NCBI GenBank assembly: GCA_016125585.1
Contig: WGLL01000006.1
Coordinates: 248,001-312,000 of the forward strand
From: Caulobacter sp.
Lineage (GTDB): Bacteria; Pseudomonadota; Alphaproteobacteria; Caulobacterales; Caulobacteraceae
Direction of reading: 5' to 3'
Length of the DNA stretch: 64,000 nucleotides
Below the pieces are notes generated by a model. It was given only the letters and a program-made list of their open reading frames with translations. It was not told the DNA's origin and did not search any database. The translations under genes were made by a program, and so were the position numbers. Shown one piece after another: positions 42,690 through 52,620 of this stretch (position 1 is the stretch's first letter; every line of letters starts with the position of its first letter).

Positions 42690-42983
42690 TCAGTCCCGGG
42701 GCTCGACCGGCAGGATTTTCATCTTGGTCTGGCTGGCGGCCAAGGCGCGCATGGCCTTCATGAAGTCCAGCGACCCCGGAACCTTGAAATGGGCGTCCAG
42801 CGCCGCCCGGTCAGCCCATTCCTCGTAGAAGACCAGGGTCAGCGGGTCCTCGGCGTCGATGGCGACGCCGTGCTTGAGGCACCCCGGCTCGGTGCGCGAG
42901 CGGCGGACGTGCGCGAGCGCCGCCGCCAGCATCTGGTCCAGCGTTTCAGGGCGGGCGGTGACGGTTCCGGAGACGACGAGCAT
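42690..42983 (-). CDS. ABM-domain monooxygenase-like protein (quinol monooxygenase type)
   Basis: A 97-residue protein, MLVVSGTVTARPETLDQMLA onward, with the ABM dimeric barrel pattern (RTEPGCLKHGVAIDAEDPLT; FYEEWADRAALDAHFKVPG). The 'EEWAD...LDAHF' motif is typical of the YgiN-like quinol monooxygenase group. It is translationally coupled (TGATG) to the acyl-CoA synthetase before it. Confidence 0.82.
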   Translation of the reverse strand: MLVVSGTVTARPETLDQMLAAALAHVRRSRTEPGCLKHGVAIDAEDPLTLVFYEEWADRAALDAHFKVPGSLDFMKAMRALAASQTKMKILPVEPRD

Positions 42984-44566
42984 CAGCTCTTCGCCGGACC
43001 GTCGTAGGCGTCGCGCAGTTCGCGCTTCAGAACCTTGCCGATGTGGCTGCGGGGCAGGCTGTCGACCAGCACCACGTCGGCCAGGCGCTGGGTCTTGCCG
43101 ACCTTGCTGTTGGTGAACTCGCGTAGCTCCTGCGGGGTCGCGGTCTCGCCGTCCTTGAGTGCGACGAAGGCCACCGGCGTTTCGCCCCAGTCCCTGGAGG
43201 GCACCCCGACGACGGCGGCCTCGACCACGGCCGGGTGTTCCACCATCACCGCCTCCATGTCGCTGGGATAGATGTTGAAGCCGCCGGAGATGATCATGTC
43301 CTTGCGGCGGTCCATCAGCTGCAGGAAGCCGTCGGCGTCGAGACGACCGACATCGCCGGTGCGGATGTAGATGTCGCCGGTCTCGGGATGCACCCACTGG
43401 GCCTCGGCGGTCTTGCCCGGCTGGTTGTAATAACCGTTCATAGTCGCGGGGCTGTAGCCGACGATCTCGCCGATCTCGCCGGTGGGAACCTCGTTGCCCT
43501 CCTCGTCGACCAGACGGATGATGCAGCCCACCGCCGGCTGACCAACCGTGTGCAGCTTGTCGGGATGCTCATGCGCCGCCAGCATGAAGCTGCCGCCGCC
43601 CTCGGTCATGCCGTAGTATTCGATCAGCCCGCCGGGCCAGCGCTTGAGGACCTCGGCCTTCAGCTCGGCCGAGAAGGGCGCGCTGGTGCAGAACTTCATC
43701 ACATAGCTGGACAGGTCGTAGTCGTCGAAGCCGGGGAACTCCATCAGTCGGCGGTACTGCACCGGCACCAGCATGGTGTGGGTGATGCGCTGGGCCTGGG
43801 CGATCTTCAGGTACTTTTCGGTGTCGAACTTGCCCATCATATGGACCGTGCCGCCGCCTGACAGGGTCGGGAAGAAGCAGACCAGGGTGGTGTTGGAATA
43901 CAGCGGCGTGGAAATCAGGCTGCGGGCGTCGGGCCCATAGCCGACGCCGTCCGGACGCACCGCCAGATGGCGCCAGCGCATGCCGTGGGACTGGACAATG
44001 CCCTTGGGGATGCCCGTCGTGCCCGAGCTGTAGATGATGTTGAAGGGGTCCTTCCGGCCGATGGTCACCGGCGCGGGCTTGCTACCCTCCGGCGGCAACC
44101 AGGCCTCGAAGGACTCGCCGGCGCCGGAGCCGTCGAGCGCGATGCGGCGGGCGCTGACCTGGTCCATGACCTCGGCCATCAGACCGGCGACGCCCTCATC
44201 GAGGAAGAACAGGGTCGCGCCGCTGTCGGCGATCATCCCGACCAGCTGCTCGGCGGTGGAGGAGGGGGCCAGCGGCGCGGCGGCGACCCCGGCCCTCAGG
44301 CAGCCCAGGAACAGGACGGCGTAGTTGATCGAGGTGGTGGCGCAGATGGCCACGGCCTTGTGCTGTTCGACCCCGTCGCGCTGCAGGCCGGCGGCGACCC
44401 GGTCCATCCGGGCGTCCAGCTCGGCCCAGGTGATCGACACCCCGTCCTGCCACAGGGCCGGATGGTCCGGCCTGGCGGCGGCATGCTCCCGCATGATGTC
44501 GGGCAGATTGCCGAAGTCGTCGGCGCGGAACTGGTCGAGGAGGGTCATGGTCAGTGTCACGCTCAA
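42983..44566 (-). CDS. Acyl-CoA synthetase (AMP-forming)
   Basis: A 527-residue (or 521, if the ATG at 44548 is used) adenylate-forming enzyme. The P-loop-like IIYSSGTTGIPKGIVQSHG binds ATP, YYGMTEGGG is the conserved A5 motif, YIRTGDVGRLDADGF is A7, and the final catalytic Lys is in PRSHIGKVLKREL. It activates a carboxylic acid to acyl-CoA; substrate unknown, with fatty or aromatic acids most likely given its neighbours. AAGGA lies 5 bases ahead of the TTG at 44566, and the site is part of a family A repeat. The exact start is uncertain. Confidence 0.9.
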   Translation of the reverse strand: MSVTLTMTLLDQFRADDFGNLPDIMREHAAARPDHPALWQDGVSITWAELDARMDRVAAGLQRDGVEQHKAVAICATTSINYAVLFLGCLRAGVAAAPLAPSSTAEQLVGMIADSGATLFFLDEGVAGLMAEVMDQVSARRIALDGSGAGESFEAWLPPEGSKPAPVTIGRKDPFNIIYSSGTTGIPKGIVQSHGMRWRHLAVRPDGVGYGPDARSLISTPLYSNTTLVCFFPTLSGGGTVHMMGKFDTEKYLKIAQAQRITHTMLVPVQYRRLMEFPGFDDYDLSSYVMKFCTSAPFSAELKAEVLKRWPGGLIEYYGMTEGGGSFMLAAHEHPDKLHTVGQPAVGCIIRLVDEEGNEVPTGEIGEIVGYSPATMNGYYNQPGKTAEAQWVHPETGDIYIRTGDVGRLDADGFLQLMDRRKDMIISGGFNIYPSDMEAVMVEHPAVVEAAVVGVPSRDWGETPVAFVALKDGETATPQELREFTNSKVGKTQRLADVVLVDSLPRSHIGKVLKRELRDAYDGPAKS

Positions 44567-44572
44567 GGTGTT

Positions 44573-44731
44573 CCTTCTCCCGCTGGCCGGGAGAAGGTGT
44601 CAGCGAAGCTGACGGATGAGGGCAGCGCCGGGACAGGCCGGATGAGCGCATGTTGGCGCGGATCTTCAAAGGTCCGCTCTGCCCTCATCCGACCCCTTCG
44701 GGGCCACCTTCTCCCGGCGAGCGGGAGAAGG
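44573..44731. repeat. Palindromic repeat pair, family A copy 2
   Basis: CCTTCTCCCGCTGGCCGGGAG-AAGG (44573-44597) with AGCTGACGGATGAGGGCAG, then the inverted arm TGCCCTCATCCGACCCCTTC...CCTTCTCCCGGCGAGCGGGAG-AAGG (44680-44731). It lies between the acyl-CoA synthetase start and the FadB-like stop. Confidence 0.9.
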
Positions 44732-44743
44732 ATCTGGACCGTT

Positions 44744-46807
<2,064 letters not shown>

Positions 46808-46831
46808 GGCGTCTCTACCCTTATCGTCGTT

Positions 46832-46845
46832 GAAACAGTTGTTTG
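46832..46845. promoter_or_regulatory. PsrA/FadR-like operator candidate
   Basis: GAAACAGTTGTTTG is an inverted repeat, GAAAC-N4-GTTTG, in the 96-base region between the divergent FadB-like and FadE-like genes. A further GCGGCAAAC follows at once. The pattern matches the box of the TetR-type fatty-acid regulator PsrA (G/CAAAC-N2-4-GTTTG/C). No regulator gene of this type is in the window. Confidence 0.5.
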
Positions 46846-46903
46846 AGCGGCAAACTGCCGAGGCGGACCGTCAGAGTCCAGCCCGCACTTATGGGAGCGC
46901 ATT

Positions 46904-48115
46904 ATGGATCTGGATTTTCTGCCCGAGCACGCCGAATTCCGCAAAGAGGTGCGGGCCTGGATCGAGGATAATTTTCCGCAAGCCATCCGCGACAAGCAGG
47001 CCACCGGCGAGCATCTGAGCAAGGAAGAGATCCTGTCCTGGCACAAGATTCTCTACAAGAAGGGCTGGCTGACGCCGTCCTGGCCGGTCGAGCATGGCGG
47101 CACCGGCTGGGACGCGGTGCGCAAATATATCTTCAGCGAGGAGCTGGCGCGGGCCAACACCACCGGGCCGTCGTTCGGCCTGGGGATGATCGGGCCGGTG
47201 CTCTACACCTTCGGCAGCGAGGAGCAGAAAGAGAAACTGCTCAAGCCGACCCTGGCCGGCGATATCTGGTGGTGCCAGGGCTATAGCGAGCCCGGCGCCG
47301 GGTCTGACCTGGCCGGTCTGTCGACCAAGGCCGAACGCTTCACCGGCGACGACGGCCGCGAATACTACAAGGTCAATGGCCAGAAGACCTGGACCACGCA
47401 GGGCCACTTCGCCGATTGGGGCTTCTTCCTGGTCCGCACCGACCCGACCGTGAAGAAGCAGGAGGGAATCACCTTCCTGCTGATCGACATGAAGACCCCC
47501 GGCATCACGGTGCGGCCGATCATCACCATCGACGGCGGCCATGAGGTCAACGACACCTTCCTCGAGGACGTCATCGTTCCGGTCGAGAACCGGATCGGCG
47601 AGGAGAACAAGGGCTGGACGGTGGCCAAGTATCTGCTCGGCCACGAACGCACCGGCATCGCCGGGGTGGCGCGGTCCAAGCGCGGCATCGAGCGCCTGCG
47701 GGAAGTCGCCGCCGGCCAGTTGGCCGATGACGGCAGCCCCTTGATCGAGGACGCCGATTTCCGCCGCAAGATCGCCGAGCTGGAGGTCGATCTTCAGGCG
47801 CTGGAATACACCGAGCTGCGCACCCTGGCCGGGGAGAGCAGCGGCAAGGGTCCGGGGCCGGAAGCCAGCCTGCTGAAGGTCAAGGGCACCGAGGTCGGCC
47901 AGCGGCTGACCGAACTGACCCTGGAGGCGGCCGGCCACTATGGCGAGCCCTATTTCCGGGGCTTTCCCAAGGAGGGCGACAACGCCCTGCCCATCGGTCC
48001 CGACTTCGCCTTCAAGGCCGGGCCCGGCTATTTCAACATGCGCAAGACCTCGATTTTCGGCGGCTCCAACGAGATCCAGCGCAACATCATGGCCAAGGCT
48101 GTTCTGGGCCTCTGA
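46904..48115 (+). CDS. Acyl-CoA dehydrogenase (FadE-like)
   Basis: A 403-residue flavoprotein. FLPEHAEFRKEVRAWIEDNF at the N-terminus, WWCQGYSEPGAGSDLAGLST (FAD/substrate) and the C-terminal FGGSNEIQRNIMAKAVL are the usual ACAD segments. It makes the first double bond in beta-oxidation of an acyl-CoA; chain-length preference is not visible. It is divergent from the FadB-like gene, so the two are likely co-regulated. The ATG at 46904 follows GGGAGCG. Confidence 0.93.
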   Translation: MDLDFLPEHAEFRKEVRAWIEDNFPQAIRDKQATGEHLSKEEILSWHKILYKKGWLTPSWPVEHGGTGWDAVRKYIFSEELARANTTGPSFGLGMIGPVLYTFGSEEQKEKLLKPTLAGDIWWCQGYSEPGAGSDLAGLSTKAERFTGDDGREYYKVNGQKTWTTQGHFADWGFFLVRTDPTVKKQEGITFLLIDMKTPGITVRPIITIDGGHEVNDTFLEDVIVPVENRIGEENKGWTVAKYLLGHERTGIAGVARSKRGIERLREVAAGQLADDGSPLIEDADFRRKIAELEVDLQALEYTELRTLAGESSGKGPGPEASLLKVKGTEVGQRLTELTLEAAGHYGEPYFRGFPKEGDNALPIGPDFAFKAGPGYFNMRKTSIFGGSNEIQRNIMAKAVLGL

Positions 48116-48183
48116 CCGGGCAACCCGCGGCGCCGGGCGGCAACCGTCTGGCGCCCCCCGGCCCCCTGTGATTAATTCCACCT

Positions 48184-48918
48184 ATGCGGGCGGGGGCAGC
48201 GGACATCAAGGACAGCTTTGAGTCCCTGACTCCCAGGGAGCGGGAGTGTCTGCGGCTGGTCGCGCGGCACCACCGCTCCAAGGAAATCGCTCGCCTCCTC
48301 AACATCTCCAAGAGCACGGTCGACAAGCACATCGACCGGGCGCGCGAACGGCTGGGCTCAGTCGACCGCCGCGCCGCCGCCCTCGCCCTGATCGAATGGG
48401 AGCGGGGCATGGGTATCGAATACCCACCCGATCCGATCCCCGTATCCCCGGCCGGCCCGACCGGCTCCTCTGATCGCCATACGCCAACCGCGATCAAGAC
48501 GAGCCCCGATGACCAGCGACAAGTCCAGACCCGGCAATCCGAAGACGGCGCGACCGTCATCGACCCCGGTCTTCCTGATGAGCTGGTCGGCCCTGGAGAC
48601 GGCGCTGGCCCTGCTGGCCAGCCCGGACAAGGCGGCGCAGATCCCGATCGTGATCTCGGCCCTGCGACGGCTGCAGTCCTCGGTTCCGCCGGAGAAGCTG
48701 CTGGTGCAGATCCTCAGCGCCACGGCCTGGCTCACCGCCGACGACTCTTCCGAGCCGGAGGAGGCGTCCATGACCTGACGCCCCTCCAGATCCTGTCGCT
48801 GGTCGCCGTCACCGCGATCCTCGGCAGCCTGCTGCTCGGCGGCGTCCTGATGGGCGCCCAGGAGGTCGCTCTCCTCGTGCAGCGCCTCATCGACGGGATC
48901 CTGCCGCGCGGCGGCTGA
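48184..48918 (+). CDS. LuxR-type HTH protein with disputed C-terminal extension
   Basis: The first ~70 residues are a LuxR-type helix-turn-helix: LTPRERECLRLVARHHRSKE-IA, then LLNISKSTVDKHIDRARERL, with no receiver or ligand domain. The frame then stays open for another ~170 codons. The stretch 48500-48770 has poor codon usage in this frame and a strongly coding-like other frame (48509-48778). From about 48778 this frame again looks coding and gives a hydrophobic helix (LQILSLVAVTAILGSLLLGG) and an amphipathic tail. The true gene may be the HTH alone, an HTH-TM protein, or part of a frameshifted or overlapping set. Confidence 0.7.
   Translation: MRAGAADIKDSFESLTPRERECLRLVARHHRSKEIARLLNISKSTVDKHIDRARERLGSVDRRAAALALIEWERGMGIEYPPDPIPVSPAGPTGSSDRHTPTAIKTSPDDQRQVQTRQSEDGATVIDPGLPDELVGPGDGAGPAGQPGQGGADPDRDLGPATAAVLGSAGEAAGADPQRHGLAHRRRLFRAGGGVHDLTPLQILSLVAVTAILGSLLLGGVLMGAQEVALLVQRLIDGILPRGG
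48509..48778 (+). CDS. Overlapping 89-residue hypothetical protein
   Basis: MTSDKSRPGNPKTARPSSTP, then a helical MSWSALETALALLASPDKAA and EKLLVQILSATAWLTADDS segment. Nearly every third codon position is G or C, as in the real genes of this window, while the LuxR frame over the same bases is not. No family was recognised. Its end (ATGACCTGA) meets the point where the LuxR frame becomes coding-like again. Confidence 0.5.
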   Translation: MTSDKSRPGNPKTARPSSTPVFLMSWSALETALALLASPDKAAQIPIVISALRRLQSSVPPEKLLVQILSATAWLTADDSSEPEEASMT

Positions 48919-48991
48919 TCCGCTTCTTCCAGCAATCGATTTCAGCATCAACGCGCGGCGCATGGCGTCCGCGCGACAGGAGACCTGCGCC

Positions 48992-49330
48992 ATGAAACGC
49001 AAGATTGTCGCCCATCAGGTGGCCGACCAGCTGTTCGCCGCCGAAGCCGCCATCGACCGGGCGCTCAGTGAAACCGCCCGCCTGACCACCATGCTCAGCG
49101 AAGGGCGGGTCGAGGCCGGCCTGTCGGCCACGGTCGGCCAGGCGGTGATGGATCGCACCTGCGCCTCCATCACCGCCCTCTCGACCGGCCGCCGTGAACT
49201 GGTCGAGGCCCATGAGGCCCTGGAAGTGGTCAAGGCCCAGATCGGTCTGCGCGCCGTGGCGATCGGCGGTCTGGTCAAGCCGGAAGAAAATGCGCCGCCG
49301 CCGTCCGGCCGCCTGACGCGGGTCGCCTGA
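48992..49330 (+). CDS. Hypothetical protein
   Basis: A 112-residue, probably soluble and helical protein, MKRKIVAHQVADQLFAAEAA onward, with IDRALSETARLTTMLSEGRV and SITALSTGRRELVEAHEALE. It has no signal peptide or membrane helix. The pattern resembles small conserved Caulobacterales proteins but I cannot name a family. AGGAGACC precedes the ATG at 48992. It sits downstream of the LuxR-type HTH locus. Confidence 0.65.
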   Translation: MKRKIVAHQVADQLFAAEAAIDRALSETARLTTMLSEGRVEAGLSATVGQAVMDRTCASITALSTGRRELVEAHEALEVVKAQIGLRAVAIGGLVKPEENAPPPSGRLTRVA

Positions 49331-49421
49331 CGCTCCTGGACTTCCCTGCCGGCGCCGCGGCATTGCATGCGGCGCCGATTGGGTCAGACTGGCCCGGACA
49401 CGTCAGCGACGGATCCGCGCC

Positions 49422-49877
49422 ATGTGGCCCATCATTCTCGCCCTTGCCGGGGCCCTGGCCATGGTTCTGGCCTGCGGCTACGCCATGGTCAAAGGCGACC
49501 GGCCGGCCCGCTGGTGCGGGATGCTCATCGCCCTGGCCTGGGTCGGCTCATTCCTGCTGCAGGACCGGCAGCACAACCAAGCCCCGCAATACGCCGTGGC
49601 CGGCCTCGATGTGCTGCTCAGCCTTGTCTTCCTCGGCCTGACCCTGCGCTTCCGGCGCCTGTGGCTGGTGATCGCCAGCGCCAGCCAGCTGCTCACGGCC
49701 GCGACCCATGTGGCCTTTGTGCTGGACCCGCGGATCCTCGCCCTCGGTTTCATGACCGCCTACTACGTCTGGAGCTATGTCACCCTGCTCGCCCTGGCCT
49801 GGGGAACCTGGCAGGCGGCGCGGGCGCGCCGGGGAGTTGACAAGCAGCCCCAAACCTCCGTCAGGTATCCGACTTAA
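49422..49877 (+). CDS. Hypothetical four-helix membrane protein
   Basis: A 151-residue protein with about four membrane helices (MWPIILALAGALAMVLACGY, MLIALAWVGSFLL, VLLSLVFLGLTL, ALGFMTAYYVWSYVTLLALA). No catalytic motif or family was recognised. It is followed 27 bases later by an XRE-type regulator on the same strand. Confidence 0.7.
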   Translation: MWPIILALAGALAMVLACGYAMVKGDRPARWCGMLIALAWVGSFLLQDRQHNQAPQYAVAGLDVLLSLVFLGLTLRFRRLWLVIASASQLLTAATHVAFVLDPRILALGFMTAYYVWSYVTLLALAWGTWQAARARRGVDKQPQTSVRYPT

Positions 49878-49904
49878 CCAAATCGGGTAACAGGAGAACC
49901 GGTC

Positions 49905-50303
49905 ATGCCTGCAGACGGTCCGGCCGAGGTCGACCTTCATGTCGGTCGACGTATCCGCCAGCGGCGCAAGGCCATCGGGGCAACCCAGGAATCCCTGGCC
50001 GGCGCCCTGGGGCTGACCTTCCAGCAGATCCAGAAATACGAACGCGGCGCCAACCGCGTTTCGGCCTCCAAACTCTATCAGATCGCCGCCGCCCTGGGCG
50101 TGCAGATCAGCTACTTCTTCGAGGGCCTGGCCGACACCACCGCCCCCTCCGCGGCCAACGACACAGGCTTCGACCGGGTCATCAACGACTTCCTGATGAG
50201 CGCCGAGGGCCTTGAGGTCGCCGCCCTGTTCAGCCGTATCGAAAAGCCCGCCCTGCGCCGGCAGATGGTGCAGCTGATGCGGGCCATGGTCGAGGATCTC
50301 TAG
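49905..50303 (+). CDS. XRE-family helix-turn-helix regulator
   Basis: A 132-residue regulator with a Cro/C1-type HTH at about residues 13-67 (HVGRRIRQRRKAIGATQESL, AGALGLTFQQIQKYERGANR, VSASKLYQIAAALGVQISYFF). A short C-terminal helical domain (FSRIEKPALRRQMVQLMRAM) follows. The type is common and multicopy in Caulobacterales. GGAGAACC lies before the ATG. Confidence 0.92.
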   Translation: MPADGPAEVDLHVGRRIRQRRKAIGATQESLAGALGLTFQQIQKYERGANRVSASKLYQIAAALGVQISYFFEGLADTTAPSAANDTGFDRVINDFLMSAEGLEVAALFSRIEKPALRRQMVQLMRAMVEDL

Positions 50304-50396
50304 GGTCCAGCCGGCGACAAACCGGTATCCACGGCAGGGCATCCGGCTCTAAGCTGGCCTTCGAACAAGACCGGCGAGGCCGGCGCGGGAGGCCAG

Positions 50397-51434
50397 GTGA
50401 CCACGACAAGCCGACGCTGGGTATTGGCCCGCCACGTTGAGGGCGCGCCCTCGCCGGAGGACTTCCGGCTGGAGACCGTGCAGCTTCCGGCGCTGGAGGA
50501 CGGTCAGTTCATCGCCCGCACCATCCTGGCCTCGGTCGACCCGGGCATGCGCTCGCGCCTGTCCGGCGGCGACAGCTACGCCGGCGCCATGAAGATCGGC
50601 GAAGGCATCGACGGTTTTGCCGTCATCCAGGTGGTTGAGAGCCGCAATCCCGCCTATGCCGTTGGCGACGTCCTCGCCGCCGGCGGCGGCTGGCGGGAAC
50701 ACATCGTCTCGGACGGCCGCGGCCTGATCCAGAAGATCCCCGCCGAATGGGCTGGAAGGGGCGTGCCCCTGGGCGCCTGGATCGGGGTCCTGGGGGTGCC
50801 CGGGCTTACCGCATGGTTCGGCATGCACCGCGTCGCTCAGGCGAAAGAAGGCGAGACCCTGTTGGTCACCTCGGCGGCGGGACCGGTCGGGGCCACGGCC
50901 GGGCAGATCGGCAAGAGGCTGGGCATGCGGGTGGTCGGTGTCGCCGGCGGTCCGAGGAAATGCGCCTGGCTGGAGGACGAGGCCGGGTTCGACACGGTCA
51001 TCGACTACAAGGCTGTCCCCGATCTGACCGCGGCCATCGCCGAAGCCTGCCCCAGGGGGGTGGACGTTCTGTTCGACAATGTCGGCAACGAGAGCATCGA
51101 CCGGGTATTGCCGATGATGCGGATGCGGGGCCGGGTCGTGGTCTCGGGCCAGGTCGCCGACTACAACGTCGAGCCCCAGGATCGCTACGGCCTGAAGAAC
51201 ACCTCGGTGCTGATCACCCACCGGGTGCGGATGGAGGGGCTGGTGGTGTTCGACGACATCCGCCAGTTCGCGGAGGCGCAGGCCCAGATGGCGGCCTGGA
51301 TCGCCGACGGCTCCCTGAAGATCGCCATCGAGGAATTCGACGGGCTGGAGCGCCTGCCGGAAGCCTTCTGCGGCCTGTTCCGGGGCGAGAACTTCGGCCG
51401 GCGGCTGGTTCGCCTCGCCGCGGACCCCGGCTAA
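50397..51434 (+). CDS. NADP-dependent oxidoreductase (MDR family, 2-alkenal reductase-like)
   Basis: A 345-residue zinc-independent medium-chain reductase (LARHVEGAPSPEDFRLETVQ; SVDPGMRSRL; GWREHIVSDG). The NADPH site is TLLVTSAAGPVGATAGQIGK. The branch includes prostaglandin/alkenal reductases (CurA, PTGR). GTG is the start, with GGGAGG upstream. Its end overlaps the convergent VOC gene by 4 bases. Confidence 0.88.
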   Translation: MTTTSRRWVLARHVEGAPSPEDFRLETVQLPALEDGQFIARTILASVDPGMRSRLSGGDSYAGAMKIGEGIDGFAVIQVVESRNPAYAVGDVLAAGGGWREHIVSDGRGLIQKIPAEWAGRGVPLGAWIGVLGVPGLTAWFGMHRVAQAKEGETLLVTSAAGPVGATAGQIGKRLGMRVVGVAGGPRKCAWLEDEAGFDTVIDYKAVPDLTAAIAEACPRGVDVLFDNVGNESIDRVLPMMRMRGRVVVSGQVADYNVEPQDRYGLKNTSVLITHRVRMEGLVVFDDIRQFAEAQAQMAAWIADGSLKIAIEEFDGLERLPEAFCGLFRGENFGRRLVRLAADPG

Positions 51435-51760
51435 TGCTGGTCGATCAGCACGGTTCGTCCATCCGGATCCCGGACCATGAAGCTGCAGGGCCCCTGGCCA
51501 TCGGCGACGGGATTTTCGACGCTGACGCCGCGATCCGCCAGGGCCGCCTGAACCGCGCGGGCGTCGGGCGGGTTGAAGGTCAGCAGATCGTCCGGGAACA
51601 TGCCCTGAAACAGGCCGATCTTGGTCTGGCCGTTCTCCAGCATCAGCCAGCCCTGATCGATGTCTCCGTCGAGCCGGGTGAAGCCGAACGCTTTGTAGAA
51701 GGCCAGCGAGGCCTTGATGTCCTTGACGGCAAGGCTGACGGAAAAGCGTCCGAGGTCCAT
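51431..51760 (-). CDS. VOC (glyoxalase-like) domain protein
   Basis: A 109-residue single VOC domain: RFSVSLAVKDIKASLAFYKA, FGFTRLDGDIDQGWLMLENG, and the C-terminal FMVRDPDGRTVLIDQH with a metal-like His at the end. The substrate is unknown. The ATG at 51758-51760 has GAAGGGTG upstream; a longer frame start is unsupported. It diverges from the enoyl-CoA hydratase. Confidence 0.85.
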   Translation of the reverse strand: MDLGRFSVSLAVKDIKASLAFYKAFGFTRLDGDIDQGWLMLENGQTKIGLFQGMFPDDLLTFNPPDARAVQAALADRGVSVENPVADGQGPCSFMVRDPDGRTVLIDQH

Positions 51761-51810
51761 GGGTTCACCCTTCAACAACGGGCCGCGTCGGCGCCCGGAC
51801 AGGTCCGCCA

Positions 51811-52620
51811 ATGACACAGACCGGAAAATCCCTGTTCTCCGACTATAGCCGCTTTCGCTTCGCGCGCGACGGCCGGGTGCTGACCGTCAGCATCAGCGGA
51901 AACGCAGTCAACGCCGTGGACGCGGCGATGCACGACGAGCTGGCGCGGGTGTTCATCGAGCTGCAGGCCGATCCCGACAGCGACCTGATCATCCTGACCG
52001 GAGAGGGCCGGGCCTTCTGCGCCGGCGGCGATTTCGACTGGTTCGACGAGCAGATCGAGCGTCCGGCCAGCTTCCGGGCCATCGCCCATGACGCCAAGCG
52101 CATCGTCTCGACCCTGCTGGATCTGGAAAAGCCGATCATCTGCCGGCTGAACGGCGCGGCGGCAGGGCTAGGCGCCACCATCGCCCTGCTGTGCGACGTG
52201 ATCATTGCCGAGGAAACCGCGAAGATCGGCGATCCCCATGTGAAGGTCGGCCTCGTCGCCGGCGACGGCGGGGCGGTGATCTGGCCACAGCTGATCGGCT
52301 ATGCCCGGGCCAAGGAACTGCTGATGACCGGCGAGCTGATCCGCGCCGACGAGGCGGCTCGCATGGGCCTGATCAACTATGCCGTCCCGGCCGACCAACT
52401 GGACGCCAAGGTCGCCGAGATCGCCGGAAAGATCCTCGGCAATCCCCGCTGGGCCGTGCGCTGGACCAAGACCATCGCCAACATCGCCCTCAAGCAGATC
52501 GCCGTCGGCGCCAGCGACGCCGCCGTGGCCTATGAGATGCTGTCCAACATGACCGCCGACCGGGCCGAGGCGGTCAACGCCTTCCGCGAGCGCCGCAAGC
52601 CCAACCTGACGGGGGAATGA
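51811..52620 (+). CDS. Enoyl-CoA hydratase/isomerase family protein
   Basis: A 269-residue crotonase-fold protein: VNAVDAAMHDELARVFIELQ, LIILTGEGRAFCAGGDFDWF (oxyanion hole) and ICRLNGAAAGLGATIALLCD, GDPHVKVGLVAGDGGAVIWP. The Glu of the hydratase active site is not obvious, so the exact reaction is open. It is translationally coupled (ATGA) to the acyl-CoA dehydrogenase and begins a three-gene catabolic operon. Confidence 0.9.
   Translation: MTQTGKSLFSDYSRFRFARDGRVLTVSISGNAVNAVDAAMHDELARVFIELQADPDSDLIILTGEGRAFCAGGDFDWFDEQIERPASFRAIAHDAKRIVSTLLDLEKPIICRLNGAAAGLGATIALLCDVIIAEETAKIGDPHVKVGLVAGDGGAVIWPQLIGYARAKELLMTGELIRADEAARMGLINYAVPADQLDAKVAEIAGKILGNPRWAVRWTKTIANIALKQIAVGASDAAVAYEMLSNMTADRAEAVNAFRERRKPNLTGE

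Noticed and set aside
46889-48181. A 430-codon minus-strand frame opposite the FadE-like gene
   Set aside because: The plus strand has full acyl-CoA dehydrogenase motifs, and this frame has none.
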